Below, piece by piece: positions 1-9,376 of a stretch of DNA of 64,000 nucleotides. Origin of the DNA: Chitinophagaceae bacterium. Its GTDB lineage: Bacteria > Bacteroidota > Bacteroidia > Chitinophagales > Chitinophagaceae. Both the position numbers and the translations under genes were made by a program. The notes below the pieces were generated by a model. It ran no database searches. It was not told the origin of the DNA and saw nothing but the letters and a program-made list of their open reading frames with translations. The stretch covers positions 1,192,501-1,256,500 of the forward strand of contig JADKJC010000002.1 in NCBI GenBank assembly GCA_016722465.1. Reading direction: 5' to 3'. The first letter of the stretch is position 1, and every line of letters begins with the position of its first letter.

Positions 1-19
1 TGCTACTGCATCTGAAGTT

Positions 20-1555
20 TTATTCAACCATTAATGCTTTTGAAAGTGAGACTTCCGGAGATTCTATTTTTAACCAGTATAACCCTTTGGAAAGAGCAGA
101 AACATCAACTGAAAGCTGACGCTGGTTAATAGCTTTTATATTTAATTTTAAAACACCCAGAGAATTATACACTAACAGGTTGCATTTTTGTAAACTGATA
201 TTTTCCGGAATTATTACAGTGATTTTATCACGTGCCGGGTTGGGGTGAACTGTAAACTGAAGATAAGTATTCAGATCTACTCTAATAGTTGGGCTATATT
301 GAATTTCGCCATTTAAACAAAATTCCTTTAGCCTGTATAAGATATTGCTCCCGGGATTTTTAATATCATAATCCTGGTAATTGTAATTTTTTGAAGATGC
401 AGAATGGTGAAAAGCAGCTATTGTTTTGAATTGACCTGCAGCGTTGTCAAATTTCTGCAGTTCGAATTTTTGAGTTTCTGTGCCAAAAATATCCTGCCAG
501 CTAATTTTTACAGATTGTCCAACCTCATAAGCTTTAAAATTATAATCATTTGCAGCTAAAACTGTAAAATCACCATAATACAAGCCGCCGCTTCCTGTCT
601 GAAATGAGTAATATTCAGTACCTGCTAACAAACCTGTTCCATAACGATCTATACTTTTTACACTTGCCCATGCTGGCAGGTTAGGGTTTGAAAAAGCTAA
701 ATCATTTCCTCTCCCGGTTCCTTTGTATATACCTCCATAAAATGTACCAGTCCAAAACTGATTGTTGATGGAAAAGATCGAATAAGATGATAAATAGTTG
801 GTTTCTGCACAGGATGTAAAAACCATACTGTCTCCAATGCTTTTGAAAGTATTAGACCATGCACCACTTACGGCAACATAAATAATGCTGTCGCTGGCAG
901 CCATATCTTCTATAGTCAGAGTACCGATCCCCTGCCCCATAGCTATACTATCAGCCCCTATCCAGTTAGCAGCCCCTTGTTCTGTTCTGTATACATTATT
1001 ACTGTAAGATGCAAGTATCGAATTGCGGTACTTCAGAATACGGTTTGGGGAAACACCTAAAGGTAGATTCTGGCTGAAAGGTTGCCAGTTTGTAGCCTGT
1101 GTACGCAGTTTACGAAATACACCATTATTTGTTCCAATATAAAGAAAGGTATCAATAACAGTTATTGAATTCACCGATGGATAAATTCCGAAATTAGCAG
1201 GTAGTCCTTGGTTTATACTCTCACAAGAGTCATTTTCATTAACGAAATAAACACCATTAGCAGTGCCGAGATAAAAAGTCCCTTCCGGACTAATTGCTAC
1301 CTTATTTACCTTAACGGTTCCCAGACCTTTGGTTATATTAGTCCAAGGATTGGGATCATAAATATTAGGCTTAGAAAATAAGCCCATAAAATTTGTATTC
1401 TGGTATGCAACCACAAATAAGAATCCGTTTGTTTGATTTACTGCAATTGAATTAATAGAAAAAGAATCCAACCCATTAACCCTAACCCATTGCCCACTAA
1501 CAACTGTGTTAAAAAAAATTAGAAAGATAAAAGGTGCAACTATTCTACTAAACAT
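20..1555 (-). CDS. T9SS-secreted protein with C-terminal sorting domain
   Basis: A 511-residue exported protein. Residues 1-21 form a hydrophobic signal peptide ending near VVSG. The middle (about 25-330) contains repeating IYIGTNNGV/FYLGTANGV-type strands that resemble a beta-propeller of the kind used for adhesion or ligand binding. The C-terminal 75 residues, starting near HPNPARDKITV, are a typical type A sorting domain, which in this phylum routes proteins through the type IX system to the cell surface or medium. No catalytic motif was recognised, so the function is open. It is divergent from comEC and separated from it by about 180 bp. Confident in the secretion route, not in the role. 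Confidence 0.85.
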   Translation of the reverse strand: MFSRIVAPFIFLIFFNTVVSGQWVRVNGLDSFSINSIAVNQTNGFLFVVAYQNTNFMGLFSKPNIYDPNPWTNITKGLGTVKVNKVAISPEGTFYLGTANGVYFVNENDSCESINQGLPANFGIYPSVNSITVIDTFLYIGTNNGVFRKLRTQATNWQPFSQNLPLGVSPNRILKYRNSILASYSNNVYRTEQGAANWIGADSIAMGQGIGTLTIEDMAASDSIIYVAVSGAWSNTFKSIGDSMVFTSCAETNYLSSYSIFSINNQFWTGTFYGGIYKGTGRGNDLAFSNPNLPAWASVKSIDRYGTGLLAGTEYYSFQTGSGGLYYGDFTVLAANDYNFKAYEVGQSVKISWQDIFGTETQKFELQKFDNAAGQFKTIAAFHHSASSKNYNYQDYDIKNPGSNILYRLKEFCLNGEIQYSPTIRVDLNTYLQFTVHPNPARDKITVIIPENISLQKCNLLVYNSLGVLKLNIKAINQRQLSVDVSALSKGLYWLKIESPEVSLSKALMVE

Positions 1556-1733
1556 ATATAAGGATTAAAAAAAGTAGTGAATATTATATTTTAAAGATAT
1601 CAAAGATTTCAGACTTCTCAATAATAAATGAGGACAAATAAACCACTGTTCTCATTGATAGAATTTTATGCTGTTGCCATAACATATTATTTTTCACATG
1701 ATGGTTTTTAAACAATATTCATTATCTTAACGT

Positions 1734-3833
1734 ATGTCAAAACCCTTAGACATACCAATTTGGAAAACAGCTCCTGTTCTCCGGCTGCTGCTGCCGCTTA
1801 CAGCCGGTATCATCCTGCAATGGTATTTACAGGTACCAATTTTATTTTCTTTCACTGGCATTATTTGTTTTAGCGCTGCATTTATTGTTTTCTCTTTTCT
1901 GCCCATAGCTGAAAAATTTAAGCTGCATTTTTTACAGGGCATACTGCTGCAATTGATATTGATCGCTTTTGGTATGCTGGTTACCTGGAACAAAGATGTA
2001 CGGCATCCTGATAAATGGTATGGCAATCATTATAAAGAAGGTGATCTTATTGTTGTAACCATTAAAGAGCCGCTGGTTGAAAAAACAAAATCATACAAAG
2101 CAGAAGTATGTATTGAACAAGTTATTAAAAACGATACCGCTTTTGCCTGTGAAGGAAAATTGTTGCTGTATTTTTCAAAGGACAGCCTTAGTCCTGGTTT
2201 AGAATATGGAGACAGGATACTTATCAGCAAAAAATTGATCGCAATTAAAAATTCGGGGAACCCCGGTGCATTCAATTATGAGCGCTACGCTGCTTTTCAG
2301 CAAACCTTTCACAATGTATTTTTAAAACCTTCCGACTGGATAAAACTGGATGGAAAGAATGTAAACCAGTTTCAGCAATTTCTTTATGCCACGAGAGAAA
2401 AAATACTTGCTTCATTACAAAAAAATATCGGCAGCAGCAAAGATGAACTGGGCATTGCGGAAGCCTTGCTGATAGGCTATACCAATGACCTTGATAAAGA
2501 CCTGGTACAGGCTTACAGCAATACCGGCGTGGTGCACATCATTGCCATATCGGGCATGCACCTTGGATTGATTTACGGAATGCTGATATGGCTTTTCGCA
2601 AGAGTACCCGGCATCAAACGTTCCAAAGCAGCACAGGCTGTTTTAATACTTAGCTGTCTATGGCTTTTCAGCTTGCTTACCGGCGGCTCCGCTTCTGTTA
2701 TCCGTTCAGCCGTTATGTTCTCCTTCATTACTGTAGGAAGAATGTTCTTTAAAGAATCATCCATCTACAGTTCATTGGCGGCTTCTGCATTTGTAATGCT
2801 TTGCTACAATCCTTACTATTTGTGGGATGTAGGTTTTCAGCTGAGCTATCTTGCGGTGGTGGGTATTGTTGTTTTTCAACAACCAATTTACAATCTCATT
2901 TATGTAAAGAATCCATACCTGGACTTTGTATGGAAAGCCACAGCACTTACTACCGCTGCACAGCTCCTCACTTTTCCCGTTTGCATTTATTATTTCCACC
3001 AGTTCCCTTTACTGTTTCTGATCACCAATTTAATTGCAGTGCCACTTTCAACTGTTATCCTTTATGCAGAAATATTCCTCGTTATTTTTTCATTCATACC
3101 TGCAATTGGCATTTACGCAGGAAAAGCCGCTGCATGGTTGTTATGGTTGATGAATAAATTTATTTTAGGAATCAACGAATTGCCTTTTGCAGTGTGGGAT
3201 AAAATACCTGCCACTGTTTTTACCACCTGGCTATTATATGGTACGGTTATTTTCACTGCAGCATGGCTGATGAAAAAGAAAAGCAAACTGCTACAAGGGG
3301 CATTGGCATGTTTGGCGGGTTTTATTCTATTGCACGGTATCATCAACTGGCAGGTAAAAAGCCAGCAAAAAATCATTGTTTACAATGTGCCGCAGCACCA
3401 GGCCATTGATTTTGTTGATGGCTCCAATTACCGTTTTGTGGGAGACAGTATTTTATTAGTGGATGGTATCTTACAAAACTTTCATTTAAAACCCGGACCA
3501 ACCGCATTGCAACTGAACAACAGGGTGGATACGGTAACCGCCGTTTTTCAACAGGATCGGTTTTACCAGTTTGGCAATAAAAAGATCATTGTAATTGACA
3601 AACCGCTGGTATTTGAAACCACCGCAGCCCGGATAGATGTTGATATGATTGTGATCTCGAAAAATCCGAAACTCTATATTCACCAGCTGGCAAACGTTTT
3701 CAACTGCAAACAATTTGTTTTTGATGCTTCTAACAGTTTGTGGAAAATTGAAAACTGGAAACAAGACTGCGATAAACTAAATTTGCGCTATCATTCAATT
3801 CCCGAACAGGGAGCATTCGTTACAGACTTATAA
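1734..3833 (+). CDS. comEC: ComEC/Rec2 family competence protein
   Basis: Inner-membrane channel for single-stranded DNA uptake in natural transformation. The 699-residue protein has N-terminal hydrophobic helices and a soluble OB-like DUF4131 region (about 20-190). The polytopic Competence domain follows, with the diagnostic stretch HIIAISGMHLGLIYG near residues 267-281. Most further helices lie between 290 and 550. The C-terminal soluble part shows no HxHxDH metallo-beta-lactamase motif, so this is the shorter form common in Bacteroidota. The ATG at 1734 fits the family start. purH follows after 12 bp on the same strand, which suggests co-transcription. The related uptake genes comEA and comF are not in the window. 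Confidence 0.93.
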   Translation: MSKPLDIPIWKTAPVLRLLLPLTAGIILQWYLQVPILFSFTGIICFSAAFIVFSFLPIAEKFKLHFLQGILLQLILIAFGMLVTWNKDVRHPDKWYGNHYKEGDLIVVTIKEPLVEKTKSYKAEVCIEQVIKNDTAFACEGKLLLYFSKDSLSPGLEYGDRILISKKLIAIKNSGNPGAFNYERYAAFQQTFHNVFLKPSDWIKLDGKNVNQFQQFLYATREKILASLQKNIGSSKDELGIAEALLIGYTNDLDKDLVQAYSNTGVVHIIAISGMHLGLIYGMLIWLFARVPGIKRSKAAQAVLILSCLWLFSLLTGGSASVIRSAVMFSFITVGRMFFKESSIYSSLAASAFVMLCYNPYYLWDVGFQLSYLAVVGIVVFQQPIYNLIYVKNPYLDFVWKATALTTAAQLLTFPVCIYYFHQFPLLFLITNLIAVPLSTVILYAEIFLVIFSFIPAIGIYAGKAAAWLLWLMNKFILGINELPFAVWDKIPATVFTTWLLYGTVIFTAAWLMKKKSKLLQGALACLAGFILLHGIINWQVKSQQKIIVYNVPQHQAIDFVDGSNYRFVGDSILLVDGILQNFHLKPGPTALQLNNRVDTVTAVFQQDRFYQFGNKKIIVIDKPLVFETTAARIDVDMIVISKNPKLYIHQLANVFNCKQFVFDASNSLWKIENWKQDCDKLNLRYHSIPEQGAFVTDL

Positions 3834-3845
3834 CCACCGATTTCA

Positions 3846-5357
3846 ATGAACAAAAAGATCAAATCAGCGCTCATCTCTGTTTTTTACAAAGATGGGCTGG
3901 AAAATATTGTGCACTTACTTCACCAGTTGGGTGTAACCATTTACTCCACCGGCGGCACACAAAAATTTATTGAAGACCTGAAGGTGCCCTGTGTGCCGGT
4001 TGAGTCATTAACATCTTATCCTTCTATTTTGGGTGGCAGGGTAAAAACATTGCATCCCTCTGTATTCGGAGGCATTTTAGGAAAAAGAGATGACGCACAA
4101 CATGTAGCCGAAATGCAGCAATATCATATTCCCGAAATTGACCTTGTGATTGTTGACCTCTACCCTTTTGAAGAAACAGTTGCCTCCACAAACGAGGAGA
4201 ATGCCATCATTGAAAAAATTGATATCGGCGGACCCGGTATGATCCGTGGTGCTGCCAAGAACTTTAAAGATGTGGTGGTAATTGCTGCAAAAAAAGATTA
4301 CCATTTGCTGGAACAGGCTTTACAGGAGCAACGGGGCGAAACCACCATCGACCAGCGCAAAGCTTTTGCTGCCAAAGCATTTGAAGTAGTGGCGCATTAT
4401 GATGTGGCCATCGCCAGGTATTTTAATCCCACAGATGCATTGTACTTCCTGGAATCCGTTGCCAACCCAAAAGCCATGCGCTATGGAGAGAATCCACATC
4501 AGTCGGGTGTATTTTATGGCGATCTGAACAAATTGTTTACCCAACTGAACGGAAAAGAATTATCGTACAATAACCTGGTGGATGTAGATGCTGCGATGCA
4601 ATTGATAAAAGAATTCACCACTACCACATTTGCCATTATTAAACATACCAACGTTTGCGGCGTGGCGCAACGCAGCACGGTAAAAGATTCATGGGATACA
4701 GCATTGGCCGGTGATACTGAAAGTGCATTTGGTGGTGTGCTGGTTTGTAACGGTACCATTGATAAGGCAACAGCCGATGCCATTAATGAAATATTTTTTG
4801 AAGTGCTGATTGCCCCCGCCTTTAATGAAGATGCCCTTACCATTTTGAAATCCAAAAAGAACCGGATACTGCTTCAGCTAAAAGCACAGCCTCAACATAA
4901 AGAGCAATACAAAAGTGTATTGAACGGCGTGTTGATACAGGGTATGGATGAAGGCAACTATACAGAATGGAAAGAGGCTGGCGGCCGGGAAACCACCGCT
5001 GCAGAAAAAGAAGATTTGATCTTTGCCAATCTTGTATGCAAACATTTAAAGAGCAATGCTATTGCATTGGTTAAAAACAAACAACTGGTGGGCAAAGGTT
5101 GCGGACAAACATCAAGAATAGATTCTTTACGGCAGGCAATAGAAAAAGCAAAGCAGTTTGATTTTGACCTGAACAATGCAGTGCTGGCAAGCGATGCCTT
5201 TTTCCCGTTTGATGATTGTGTAAAGATTGCACATGCAGCAGGCATTGCTTCCTTCATTCAACCGGGAGGTTCTATCCGTGACAATGATTCCATACAATAT
5301 TGTAAAGACAGTGGCCTGGTGATGGTGATCACAGGCATGCGGCACTTTAAGCACTAA
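3846..5357 (+). CDS. purH: Bifunctional AICAR formyltransferase/IMP cyclohydrolase
   Basis: Catalyses the last two steps of de novo purine synthesis: formylation of AICAR with 10-formyl-THF, then ring closure to IMP. The 503-residue length is normal. The N-terminal MGS-like cyclohydrolase domain (about 1-140) carries IYSTGGT and GGRVKTLHP. The transformylase domain carries MRYGENPHQ near 211-219 and KHTNVCG near 265-271, which includes the catalytic Lys-His pair of the family. The C-terminus SDAFFPFDD...GIASFIQPGGS is typical. It lies 12 bp after comEC, and a strong hairpin follows the stop codon. Confidence 0.97.
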   Translation: MNKKIKSALISVFYKDGLENIVHLLHQLGVTIYSTGGTQKFIEDLKVPCVPVESLTSYPSILGGRVKTLHPSVFGGILGKRDDAQHVAEMQQYHIPEIDLVIVDLYPFEETVASTNEENAIIEKIDIGGPGMIRGAAKNFKDVVVIAAKKDYHLLEQALQEQRGETTIDQRKAFAAKAFEVVAHYDVAIARYFNPTDALYFLESVANPKAMRYGENPHQSGVFYGDLNKLFTQLNGKELSYNNLVDVDAAMQLIKEFTTTTFAIIKHTNVCGVAQRSTVKDSWDTALAGDTESAFGGVLVCNGTIDKATADAINEIFFEVLIAPAFNEDALTILKSKKNRILLQLKAQPQHKEQYKSVLNGVLIQGMDEGNYTEWKEAGGRETTAAEKEDLIFANLVCKHLKSNAIALVKNKQLVGKGCGQTSRIDSLRQAIEKAKQFDFDLNNAVLASDAFFPFDDCVKIAHAAGIASFIQPGGSIRDNDSIQYCKDSGLVMVITGMRHFKH

Positions 5358-5365
5358 TAATTATT

Positions 5366-5405
5366 GTTGCTGAGATCCGGCTGGTCCGGCATGTAACTCA
5401 GCAAC
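5366..5405. other. Hairpin between purH and the EamA gene
   Basis: A perfect 9-bp inverted repeat, GTTGCTGAG (5366-5374) and CTCAGCAAC (5397-5405), encloses a smaller CCGG/CCGG stem. No U-run follows on either strand, so it is not a classical intrinsic terminator. It could be an mRNA-stabilising hairpin at the end of purH or a REP-like palindrome. Confidence 0.5.
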
Positions 5406-5424
5406 AATTCATCTATCCCAACCA

Positions 5425-6357
5425 TTGAATCAAACCAATAACAGAAGAGGCGGTTATATTGCACTGTGTACTACCAGCATTGTGTGGGGTACTACGTGGG
5501 TAGCCAGCAAGGTCGCCGTATCAGAAATGCCCGCATTCCAGATGGCAGCCATACGCCAATTCCTTGGCGGCATATGCCTGGTTTTGTTCTTTATGCTCTA
5601 TAAAAAATTACCGTTCCCGGATATAAAACAATTTGCATTGCTGGTAATAATGGCACTGCTGATGTTTGTTGGTGCCAATGGATTAAGCACCTGGAGCCTG
5701 AAATATATTCCCACCGGCCTTAGCTCATTAATCGGGGCGCTCTATCCACTCGTTGTGGTGATCACCGAAATGATCTTATTTAAAAACAGGAGCGTAAGCC
5801 TGCTTACTTTTTTAGGACTGCTGCTTGGTATTGGAGGCATCTTTATTGTGTTTTATGAAAATGCATTTCATGGGGCAAGGCCTGAAGGATTTTTCTTTGG
5901 GGTGGGCCTGTCTGTTATTGCCATGCTTACCTGGAGCATTGGCTCTATCATCATTGCAAGAAACAAGATCAGGATCAATCCATACTATGCCACAGGCTGG
6001 CAAATGCTGATCAGCTCCGGCATCCTGTATGTAATTGCGGTTGGCTCGCATGCTACCATTCCAATACAGGCTATCAGCAGCAAGGCATGGATAGCCCTTG
6101 CTTACCTGGTAATAGCCGGCTCCATTATTGCATTTGCAGCCTTTGTTTACTCGATGAAAAAGTTACCGGCAGCACTGTTTTCTTTATATGCATATTTTAA
6201 CCCATTGGTGGCAATGGTTACAGCCGGCATATTACTGGGAGAAAAATTAAACATCAATATTTTGTGGGGCGCCATCGTTACACTGCTCGGCGTATTCCTG
6301 GTTAATTACAGCATACAAAAAACGAACAGGCAGGTCATTGCTGAACCTGAGCAATAA
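5425..6357 (+). CDS. EamA/DMT-family transporter
   Basis: A polytopic inner-membrane protein of 310 residues with about ten hydrophobic helices arranged as two EamA repeats (about 12-145 and 158-298). Family members export small metabolites or amino acids; the substrate cannot be told from sequence. Conserved features include WGTTWVASKVAV near the first helix and a second-half helix ending in LGEKLNI...LLGVFLVNY. The only plausible start is a TTG at 5425. The 3' end overlaps the convergent polysaccharide deacetylase gene by 23 bp. Confidence 0.88.
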   Translation: MNQTNNRRGGYIALCTTSIVWGTTWVASKVAVSEMPAFQMAAIRQFLGGICLVLFFMLYKKLPFPDIKQFALLVIMALLMFVGANGLSTWSLKYIPTGLSSLIGALYPLVVVITEMILFKNRSVSLLTFLGLLLGIGGIFIVFYENAFHGARPEGFFFGVGLSVIAMLTWSIGSIIIARNKIRINPYYATGWQMLISSGILYVIAVGSHATIPIQAISSKAWIALAYLVIAGSIIAFAAFVYSMKKLPAALFSLYAYFNPLVAMVTAGILLGEKLNINILWGAIVTLLGVFLVNYSIQKTNRQVIAEPEQ

Positions 6358-7621
6358 ACTGTTCATACCCTTCCTTCCATCCTGCAAACTGCGGATCGGA
6401 ACCCAAAAAATTATTGTGCCATATAGTAATGAGGGTGCCATTCACCTGTTTGCAAACTGCATAATACTGCATCAGTTCATTATAAGCCTCTTTGGCTGAA
6501 AGCCCTTGTTCATAAAATGAGTTGGCATCCATAAAACAAAAAGGGTGAATGCGTAAGCCAGTCTGCTTTTCATTTTCCAAATCATACCAATAAAAAGAAG
6601 CTGTAACCGATGCCCTGAATCCATTGATGCTGCCATATCCCATTGAGTAATCCTCCGTAATCCCCGATGCGATCAATCTTCGATATCCATCAGGCAGATA
6701 AAAACGTATGTAATGCTGGCGGGATGCCGTAATTTCTTTTTTTAGAATTGCTTTCAGTAAATTTATTTCATTCTTCAACATTTTTTCATCGTCTCCACTT
6801 TGCCAGCTTGGATGAATGCCAACCGTGTATTTCGCCCCATGTGCCGCAATTAATTCCTTCATGGCACTTGTACCGGGCAAAATATTTTTATCATATTCAC
6901 CGTTCTTTTCCGCCACCAAAAAAAAGTAAATTGGCTTTAATGAATACCGGTGATGGAGTGCATCCATCCAGTCGTACACATCAAAAGGGTCTTGTTGTGT
7001 ACCAGCCAGCACTTTCAGCCTTGCTGCAGAAGGTGATTTTATAAATCCACCAACCGTTCGTTCCAAGCCTTTGTGCCTGTAAGAGTAGGCGATGTCGATA
7101 TCATAAGTAGGAAAGAAGCGAAATGTTGAATGTTGAATGTTGAATGTTGAATATTGTTCATGCAGTTTTGCTGCAAGATGATTAACCCAGATATTAATCA
7201 TCGGCAGGTTCAAAAACCCTTCCTTAAATGCCAGCGAATTTTCATGGGCATACCTTCCGTACATATCTTTTTGATGCGGCAGGTATTCTTCATAGCGGCT
7301 GAGCAGGTAAAAGGAAGCAGCGAAAATATCGAAGGGGAAATCAGCTGCAGGAATTTTGAAAAAAGCCTTGTAGCCATTGGTTTCAAAACACTCAATGGTT
7401 TGCTGTTGAATGTCATTTTCAAAAAGCAGGTTGGCATGTGCTATCCGCAATTCGTTATCTGTAATACGCAATGCTGAATAATTAACCCTCACGCCTTCAT
7501 ATCTTTTGAATTGTTCTACATTGCCGGTTATCTCAACATCCACCTGCATCAGTTCTTTAAAAATAAAAGAACAGATGTACTTCAAACGGGGTGTACTACT
7601 TGCTGAATAGATCAATACCAT
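6335..7621 (-). CDS. Polysaccharide deacetylase family protein (DUF7033 type)
   Basis: Probable cytoplasmic or envelope carbohydrate esterase of the NodB-like superfamily. An N-terminal DUF7033-like region is followed by the deacetylase fold with FFPTYDIDIAYSYRHKG, where the Asp pair corresponds to the catalytic/metal Asp positions, and by VGIHPSW, whose His fits a metal ligand. The start was placed at ATG 7621 (MVLIYSASSTPRL), because the 18 residues upstream do not look like family sequence; the product is then 428 residues. The coding sequence contains four exact copies of a 7-bp repeat at 7122-7149. Substrate unknown, possibly peptidoglycan or exopolysaccharide. Confidence 0.8.
   Translation of the reverse strand: MVLIYSASSTPRLKYICSFIFKELMQVDVEITGNVEQFKRYEGVRVNYSALRITDNELRIAHANLLFENDIQQQTIECFETNGYKAFFKIPAADFPFDIFAASFYLLSRYEEYLPHQKDMYGRYAHENSLAFKEGFLNLPMINIWVNHLAAKLHEQYSTFNIQHSTFRFFPTYDIDIAYSYRHKGLERTVGGFIKSPSAARLKVLAGTQQDPFDVYDWMDALHHRYSLKPIYFFLVAEKNGEYDKNILPGTSAMKELIAAHGAKYTVGIHPSWQSGDDEKMLKNEINLLKAILKKEITASRQHYIRFYLPDGYRRLIASGITEDYSMGYGSINGFRASVTASFYWYDLENEKQTGLRIHPFCFMDANSFYEQGLSAKEAYNELMQYYAVCKQVNGTLITIWHNNFLGSDPQFAGWKEGYEQFIAQVQQ
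7122..7149. repeat. Four tandem 7-bp repeats inside the deacetylase gene
   Basis: ATGTTGA occurs four times without interruption, followed by a degenerate fifth copy. On the coding strand it reads as ATTCAAC-type heptamers and encodes a Gln-His-Ser-Thr-Phe-Asn-Ile-like repeat. The unit length is not a multiple of three, so a change in copy number would shift the reading frame. The present number keeps the gene open. Confidence 0.85.
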
Positions 7622-7730
7622 TGTACCACAAAATATAAAAGTTAAATGAAACGGGTTTTGAAAACTTGGGATCAACTGAAGGGATCACGCTTTAACCAAA
7701 CAATTACATGCACCGTAACTGCTGAATGAT

Positions 7731-7738
7731 TATTTTTG
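7731..7738 (+). promoter_or_regulatory. Bacteroidota -7 box upstream of lpxH
   Basis: TATTTTTG matches the TAnnTTTG -7 consensus. It overlaps the upstream TTG at 7736 that would otherwise be the longest start of lpxH. If the box is real, transcription starts near 7744-7747, so the functional start codon must lie downstream. No good -33 TTTG box is visible, so support is moderate. Confidence 0.5.
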
Positions 7739-7771
7739 CCGCATTATTTACACTCATTTGCATTACCGATT

Positions 7772-8530
7772 TTGACACTACAGCCTGATAAAAAAATTTA
7801 TTTCCTCTCCGATTTTCACCTGGGCGCCCCCAATGCGGCAGTAAGCCTGCAGCGTGAAAAAACCATTGTGCAGCTGCTGGATGAAATTAAATCCGAAGCG
7901 CAGGAGATTTTTCTTGTTGGCGACATGTTTGATTTTTGGTTTGAGTACAAAACAGTTGTTCCAAAGGGTTTTGTGCGCCTGTTGGGCAAACTGGCCGAAT
8001 TGTCTGACAGTGGCACAAAGCTTCATTTTTTTGTAGGCAACCACGATATGTGGATAAGGGATTATTTTCAGAAGGAATTGAATATGCAGGTGTATTTTGA
8101 ACCCACTCATTTTGAATTCAACGAGAAGAAATTTCTTATTGGCCACGGCGATGGACAGGGGCCAGGGGATCATAAGTATAAATTTTTAAAAAAGATTTTC
8201 CGCAATCCCATTTGCCAATGGATGTTCGGCATTATCCCTCCTTCAATTGGTATGGGGCTAGCCAATTATTTCTCACATAAAAGCAGGCAGGCAGATAAGG
8301 GTTATGAAGAAAAGTTTTTAGGGGAGGATAAAGAGTGGCTGATTACTTACTGCAGGGAAGTGCTGGAAAAAGAATCGATAGATTATTTCATTTTTGGCCA
8401 TCGCCACCTGGCTATTGATTTTGCACTGAACAGCAACAGCCGCTATATCAATTTGGGTGAATGGATCAATTTTAACAGTTATGCGGTGTTTGACGGCGAT
8501 ACCACTACATTAGCCTATTATAAAAAATGA
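7772..8530 (+). CDS. lpxH: UDP-2,3-diacylglucosamine diphosphatase-like phosphoesterase
   Basis: Calcineurin-like metallophosphoesterase that in lipid A synthesis hydrolyses UDP-2,3-diacylglucosamine to lipid X and UMP at the inner face of the membrane. All metal-site motifs are present in order: SDFHLG, GDMFDFW, GNHDMW, GHGDG and FGHRH. The protein is 252 residues from the TTG at 7772. That start is preferred over TTG 7736 because the latter sits in the predicted -7 box and adds 12 atypical residues. The gene overlaps the next one by ATGA. Other family members act on different nucleotides, so the substrate is by homology only. Confidence 0.88.
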   Translation: MTLQPDKKIYFLSDFHLGAPNAAVSLQREKTIVQLLDEIKSEAQEIFLVGDMFDFWFEYKTVVPKGFVRLLGKLAELSDSGTKLHFFVGNHDMWIRDYFQKELNMQVYFEPTHFEFNEKKFLIGHGDGQGPGDHKYKFLKKIFRNPICQWMFGIIPPSIGMGLANYFSHKSRQADKGYEEKFLGEDKEWLITYCREVLEKESIDYFIFGHRHLAIDFALNSNSRYINLGEWINFNSYAVFDGDTTTLAYYKK

Positions 8531-9348
8531 TACCCGTTAAAAAAATATGGTTGCTTTTTTTCATCAGCATTACAGGCTGTGTATCATCCATTGCCCAAAC
8601 TGATTCGGTACTCCGTTTCAGCAAAAAAATCAGTGGCGATTTCACTTACTTTAATGTTGACAACCTCGACAATATTTACCTCGTTAACAGCAACAATCAA
8701 TTAAAAAAACTCAATAACAAAGGAGATTCTGTGGGTATTTTTAATGATGTGCGGAAATATGGAAAGTTGTTTTCGATTGACGTTACCAATCCTTTAAAAT
8801 TACTGCTGTATTATCAGAATTTTTCTACTGTGGTAGTGCTGGACCGTTTCCTCAACATCCGCAATGTGATCAACCTGCGGAAACAGAACATCTTTAATGT
8901 AAAAACCATCGCTACTTCTTACGATAATAATATCTGGCTGTTTGATGAAGGCGATGCCAAACTGAAAAAGGTAGATGACATGGGTGAAGTACTGACAGAA
9001 ACCGTTGACTGCCGGCTACTCTTTGATACCGTTCCATCACCAGCACAGATCATCGACCAGGATGGCTTTGTAAATCTTTACGATCCCGCCAAAGGCTTTT
9101 TTATTTTTGACATTTACGGGTCTTTGAAAAGCAAAGTGCCATTCCTGCAATGGAAAAATGTGGAAGTGATCAACAAGAACCTTTATGGTTTCAGCGACAG
9201 CATGCTTTACCAGTACCTGCCCGGTTCACGGGAATTAAAGCAATACAAATTGCCTGCAGATTTTAATGATGCCCTGCAGATAAAAGCCGCCAACAGCAAA
9301 GTGTACCTGCTTAACAAAACCGGCATGCTGCAATACCTGGTAAAGTAG
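8527..9348 (+). CDS. Exported hypothetical protein, probable lipoprotein
   Basis: A 273-residue protein with an N-terminal export signal. SITGC at residues 14-18 fits a lipobox, and a signal peptidase I site after SIAQ is the alternative. The rest is made of repeating beta-strand segments ([31 protein letters not shown]) that suggest a six- or seven-bladed propeller. No enzymatic motif was found. It overlaps lpxH by four bases (ATGA), which implies translational coupling, so a link to outer-membrane biogenesis is possible but unproven. Confidence 0.8.
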   Translation: MIPVKKIWLLFFISITGCVSSIAQTDSVLRFSKKISGDFTYFNVDNLDNIYLVNSNNQLKKLNNKGDSVGIFNDVRKYGKLFSIDVTNPLKLLLYYQNFSTVVVLDRFLNIRNVINLRKQNIFNVKTIATSYDNNIWLFDEGDAKLKKVDDMGEVLTETVDCRLLFDTVPSPAQIIDQDGFVNLYDPAKGFFIFDIYGSLKSKVPFLQWKNVEVINKNLYGFSDSMLYQYLPGSRELKQYKLPADFNDALQIKAANSKVYLLNKTGMLQYLVK

Positions 9349-9376
9349 GTTGGCTGTAAATAACTAATTTTATAAC

